Shown: positions 13,276-15,213 of the stretch, in pieces | Position numbering within the stretch: the first letter of the stretch is position 1 | How the letters are laid out: every line of letters begins with the position of its first letter | Origin: an uncultured Collinsella sp. | GTDB taxonomy: Bacteria; Actinomycetota; Coriobacteriia; Coriobacteriales; Coriobacteriaceae | Length of the DNA: 15,213 bases | Assembly: GCA_900553475.1 (NCBI GenBank) | Contig: USEF01000022.1 | Span: 1 to 15,213 of the forward strand | Direction of reading: 5' to 3' | Program-made: the position numbers and the translations under genes | Notes under the pieces: generated by a model | Databases searched by the model: none | What the model was told of the DNA's origin: nothing | What the model saw: only the letters and a program-made list of their open reading frames with translations

Positions 13276-14289
13276 GTGTCCAGTCCGTTTACCAGCTTTT
13301 TAGCCCAGCACTTTGACCAGATCAACGACTATCTGGCCACGTTCTTTGACGGACAGGCGACCTCTGCCGATATCGAGCGCTACCTGTATACCCCGCTCTC
13401 GGCTTTTACGGCCAACGCCGGCAAGCGCCACCGCCCGCTTATCTGCATGCTCGCCGCAACCGCAGTGGGCGGTAACTTTGAGAGCGCCCGCAGCGCGGCG
13501 GCAGCTATCGAGCACTTTCAGTCGGGAGCGCTTATCCATGACGACATAGCCGACAACGGCCAGCTTCGTCGAGGCAAGCCCTGCATGCACCTTACCGAGG
13601 GCACGGGCCTTGCCATCAATTGTGGCGACCTGGCGCTCACCATGGTCACCAAGACGGTTCTCGACGACCCTACGCTGGAGTCTGACGTGAAGCTGCGCGT
13701 GCTCCACGAGCTTACCGAGATGATCGTCCGCACCATCGAGGGTCAAGCACTCGACCTGGGTTGGGTCCGTGACGGGCGCTTTGATATCTCGGTTGATGAC
13801 TACCTGGACATGGCGACGCACAAGACCGCGTTTTACAGCGGAGCCACGCCGCTTGCTGCCGGAGCCATTATCGGCGGCGGCAGCGATGAGCAAATCGAAG
13901 CGCTGCGCGCCTTTGGCCTGCACACGGGCCTCGCCTTTCAGATTCAGGACGACCTGCTCAACCTTGTCGGCACTAAGGAAGCCGCCAACAAGGACTTCCG
14001 CACCGACATCACCGAGGGCAAGCGCACGCTTGTCGCCGTACACGCCCTCTCTGATGAGCGCCACCACGACGAGGTCGAGGCGATTCTTTCCTCGGGCACC
14101 GATGATCCCGCGCAGCTCGCACGCGCCGTGGAGATCTTCCAGGAGACCGGCTCTATCGATTACGCCCACACTTACGCGCTCGACCTGACCGCTAAGGCCA
14201 AAGCGGCCATCGAGAACGTTGAGCTTGATCCGCACGCACGCGAGCTGTTCCTCTCCATGGCAGATTTCTTTGTGGAGCGCCTTAACTAA
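13276..14289 (+). CDS. Polyprenyl diphosphate synthase (trans-isoprenyl transferase)
   Basis: This enzyme condenses isopentenyl diphosphate onto an allylic diphosphate to give longer isoprenyl chains for quinone side chains, carriers or related lipids. The 337 residues show GKRHRP (49-54), the first Asp-rich motif DDIAD (89-93) followed by LRRGKP, and the second Asp-rich site as FQIQDDLLN (D225, D226), with TDITEGKRTL downstream. The last Asp of the second motif is Asn229; losing that Asp is tolerated in several actinobacterial family members. The start is uncertain: GTG 13276 gives the natural-looking VSSPFTSFLAQ, while ATG 13264 and ATG 13225 are in frame. I prefer 13276, since 13225 lies inside a palindrome, but no strong ribosome binding site decides it. 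Product chain length cannot be read here. It has no evident link to sugar use. Confidence 0.88.
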   Translation: MSSPFTSFLAQHFDQINDYLATFFDGQATSADIERYLYTPLSAFTANAGKRHRPLICMLAATAVGGNFESARSAAAAIEHFQSGALIHDDIADNGQLRRGKPCMHLTEGTGLAINCGDLALTMVTKTVLDDPTLESDVKLRVLHELTEMIVRTIEGQALDLGWVRDGRFDISVDDYLDMATHKTAFYSGATPLAAGAIIGGGSDEQIEALRAFGLHTGLAFQIQDDLLNLVGTKEAANKDFRTDITEGKRTLVAVHALSDERHHDEVEAILSSGTDDPAQLARAVEIFQETGSIDYAHTYALDLTAKAKAAIENVELDPHARELFLSMADFFVERLN

Positions 14290-14332
14290 CGGGGGCTATA
14301 AAACCTGTCAGCAGCGTTTTTAGGCACAACTT

Positions 14333-14340
14333 GCTACACT
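14333..14340 (+). promoter_or_regulatory. Possible extended -10 promoter before the PG-binding gene
   Basis: The sequence around TACACT (14335-14340) is preceded by TGC, as in extended -10 promoters, and lies about 90 bases before the start codon. No convincing -35 is visible. The 138-bp gap contains no clear terminator for the preceding gene. Confidence 0.25.
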
Positions 14341-14427
14341 GTTGAGTGCATGTTTATGCATCCCTTTGCGTTGTCTATCCGACAGACGCTCAAATAGTAC
14401 GAATGGTACGCCGAAAGGGGTTCGTTC

Positions 14428-15213
14428 ATGGAACCTATTACAACGGGCATGCAAGGAGCAGCCGTCGAGGACGTGCAGTCTCGTCTCCTGCAGCTCGGCT
14501 ACACGATTGATGCCGCCGAAGTCACCGACAAGTACTTTGGAGCCACCACTGAGCAGGCCGTCAGCACCTTCAGACTCGACAGCGGCCTTGCTGCCGGTCA
14601 TGCCGTCGATATCCCCTGTTGGAGCGCCCTTGTAGACGCTTCGTATAAGCTGGGCGACCGCACCCTCTATCTGCGCATGCCCAATTTCCATGGCGCCGAT
14701 GTGCAGGCCCTGCAGCGCGCTCTCAACGTTTTGGGCTTTGCCTGTGGCGAAGACGACGGCTACTTTGGCCCGCATACCGAGGCCGCCCTGCAGCAGTTCC
14801 AGGAAAATGTCGGCCTGTTTGCCGACGGCATGGCCTTCCAGGACACCTACGCCTACATCAACCGCCTGCACCATGTGTGGGAGGGCAAGCCCTCGGTCAC
14901 CGAAGCCGAGTCCCGCATCGGTTTTGCTCGCGCCGCCAACGTGCTCGAGCGTTTCCAGATTGCCGTTATCGGCGAGGACCCCATCGCACGCAGCGTTGCG
15001 TCGCGCATGTGGAATATCGCCACTGCGACGACCGATAGCAGTGGCATGATGCTCTGCGACTCCGAGGTCCCAACCGACGTTGACCTGGTGCTCGAGATCG
15101 CAAGCGACGAGCTGCCCGCCGACGCCGCACCGCGCGCCACGATTGCCCTCGCCGAGTGCCACAACCTGGCCCAGCGCATCCGCACTGCCAATGTCGCCGC
15201 GCAGCAGAAGCCG
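14428..15213 (+). CDS. Tandem peptidoglycan-binding-domain protein (3' end outside window)
   Basis: The frame is open from ATG 14428 to the window edge, giving 262 residues with no stop. AAGGGG lies 7 bases upstream of the start. Two PG_binding_1-type repeats are visible. The first spans about 7-70 (MQGAAVEDVQSRLLQLGYT, then YFGATTEQAVSTF); the second spans about 86-148 (FHGADVQALQRALNVLGF, then GYFGPHTEAALQQFQ). There is no signal peptide: the protein starts straight into the first repeat. Residues about 175-262 have the look of an alternating strand/helix domain (QIAVIGEDPIARSVASRMW, then DVDLVLEIASDE) that I do not recognise. Mycobacterial CwlM has the same order of two PG-binding domains before an amidase-like domain and also lacks a signal peptide, so a cytoplasmic CwlM-like regulator is one possibility. 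Function is otherwise unknown. Confidence 0.8.
   Translation, partial: MEPITTGMQGAAVEDVQSRLLQLGYTIDAAEVTDKYFGATTEQAVSTFRLDSGLAAGHAVDIPCWSALVDASYKLGDRTLYLRMPNFHGADVQALQRALNVLGFACGEDDGYFGPHTEAALQQFQENVGLFADGMAFQDTYAYINRLHHVWEGKPSVTEAESRIGFARAANVLERFQIAVIGEDPIARSVASRMWNIATATTDSSGMMLCDSEVPTDVDLVLEIASDELPADAAPRATIALAECHNLAQRIRTANVAAQQKP

Overview
The window is a chromosomal segment of a GC-rich Gram-positive bacterium. Protein style, codon use and layout resemble the Coriobacteriia, most likely Collinsella or a close relative. That placement is inference, because there is no rRNA or other marker gene here. Most of the window is one alpha-glucan (maltose/maltodextrin, possibly trehalose) utilisation locus.

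Layout, left to right: the 3' end of galE (+, enters from the left) with a strong terminator; malQ and glgP (+), a maltodextrin-processing pair; a 457-bp convergent intergenic region with two terminators around a regular array of alternating 15-bp repeats; a four-gene ABC sugar importer on the - strand (order of transcription: binding protein, MalF-like, MalG-like, UgpC/MsmK-like ATPase); a GntR/UTRA regulator related to TreR (-); a divergent PTS permease (+) in which EIIC and EIIB are fused to a complete HAD phosphatase; a polyprenyl diphosphate synthase (+); and a gene with two peptidoglycan-binding domains that runs off the right edge (+).

The sugar genes look like one regulon. A 12-bp palindrome close to TTGTTTAAACAA occurs five times, each time in a promoter region: malQ, the ABC operon (two copies), the regulator and the PTS fusion. 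The simplest reading is that the GntR regulator represses all four transcription units. Intact oligosaccharides would enter through the ABC system and be broken down by MalQ and the phosphorylase. A disaccharide entering through the PTS would arrive phosphorylated, and the fused HAD domain could remove that phosphate, giving free sugar for the same enzymes. No phospho-alpha-glucosidase is present in the window, which fits this idea but does not prove it.

The two most unusual objects are the EIICB-HAD fusion at 10700-13150 and the alternating repeat array at 4724-4939. No tRNA, rRNA, IS element, phage gene or true CRISPR array was seen.
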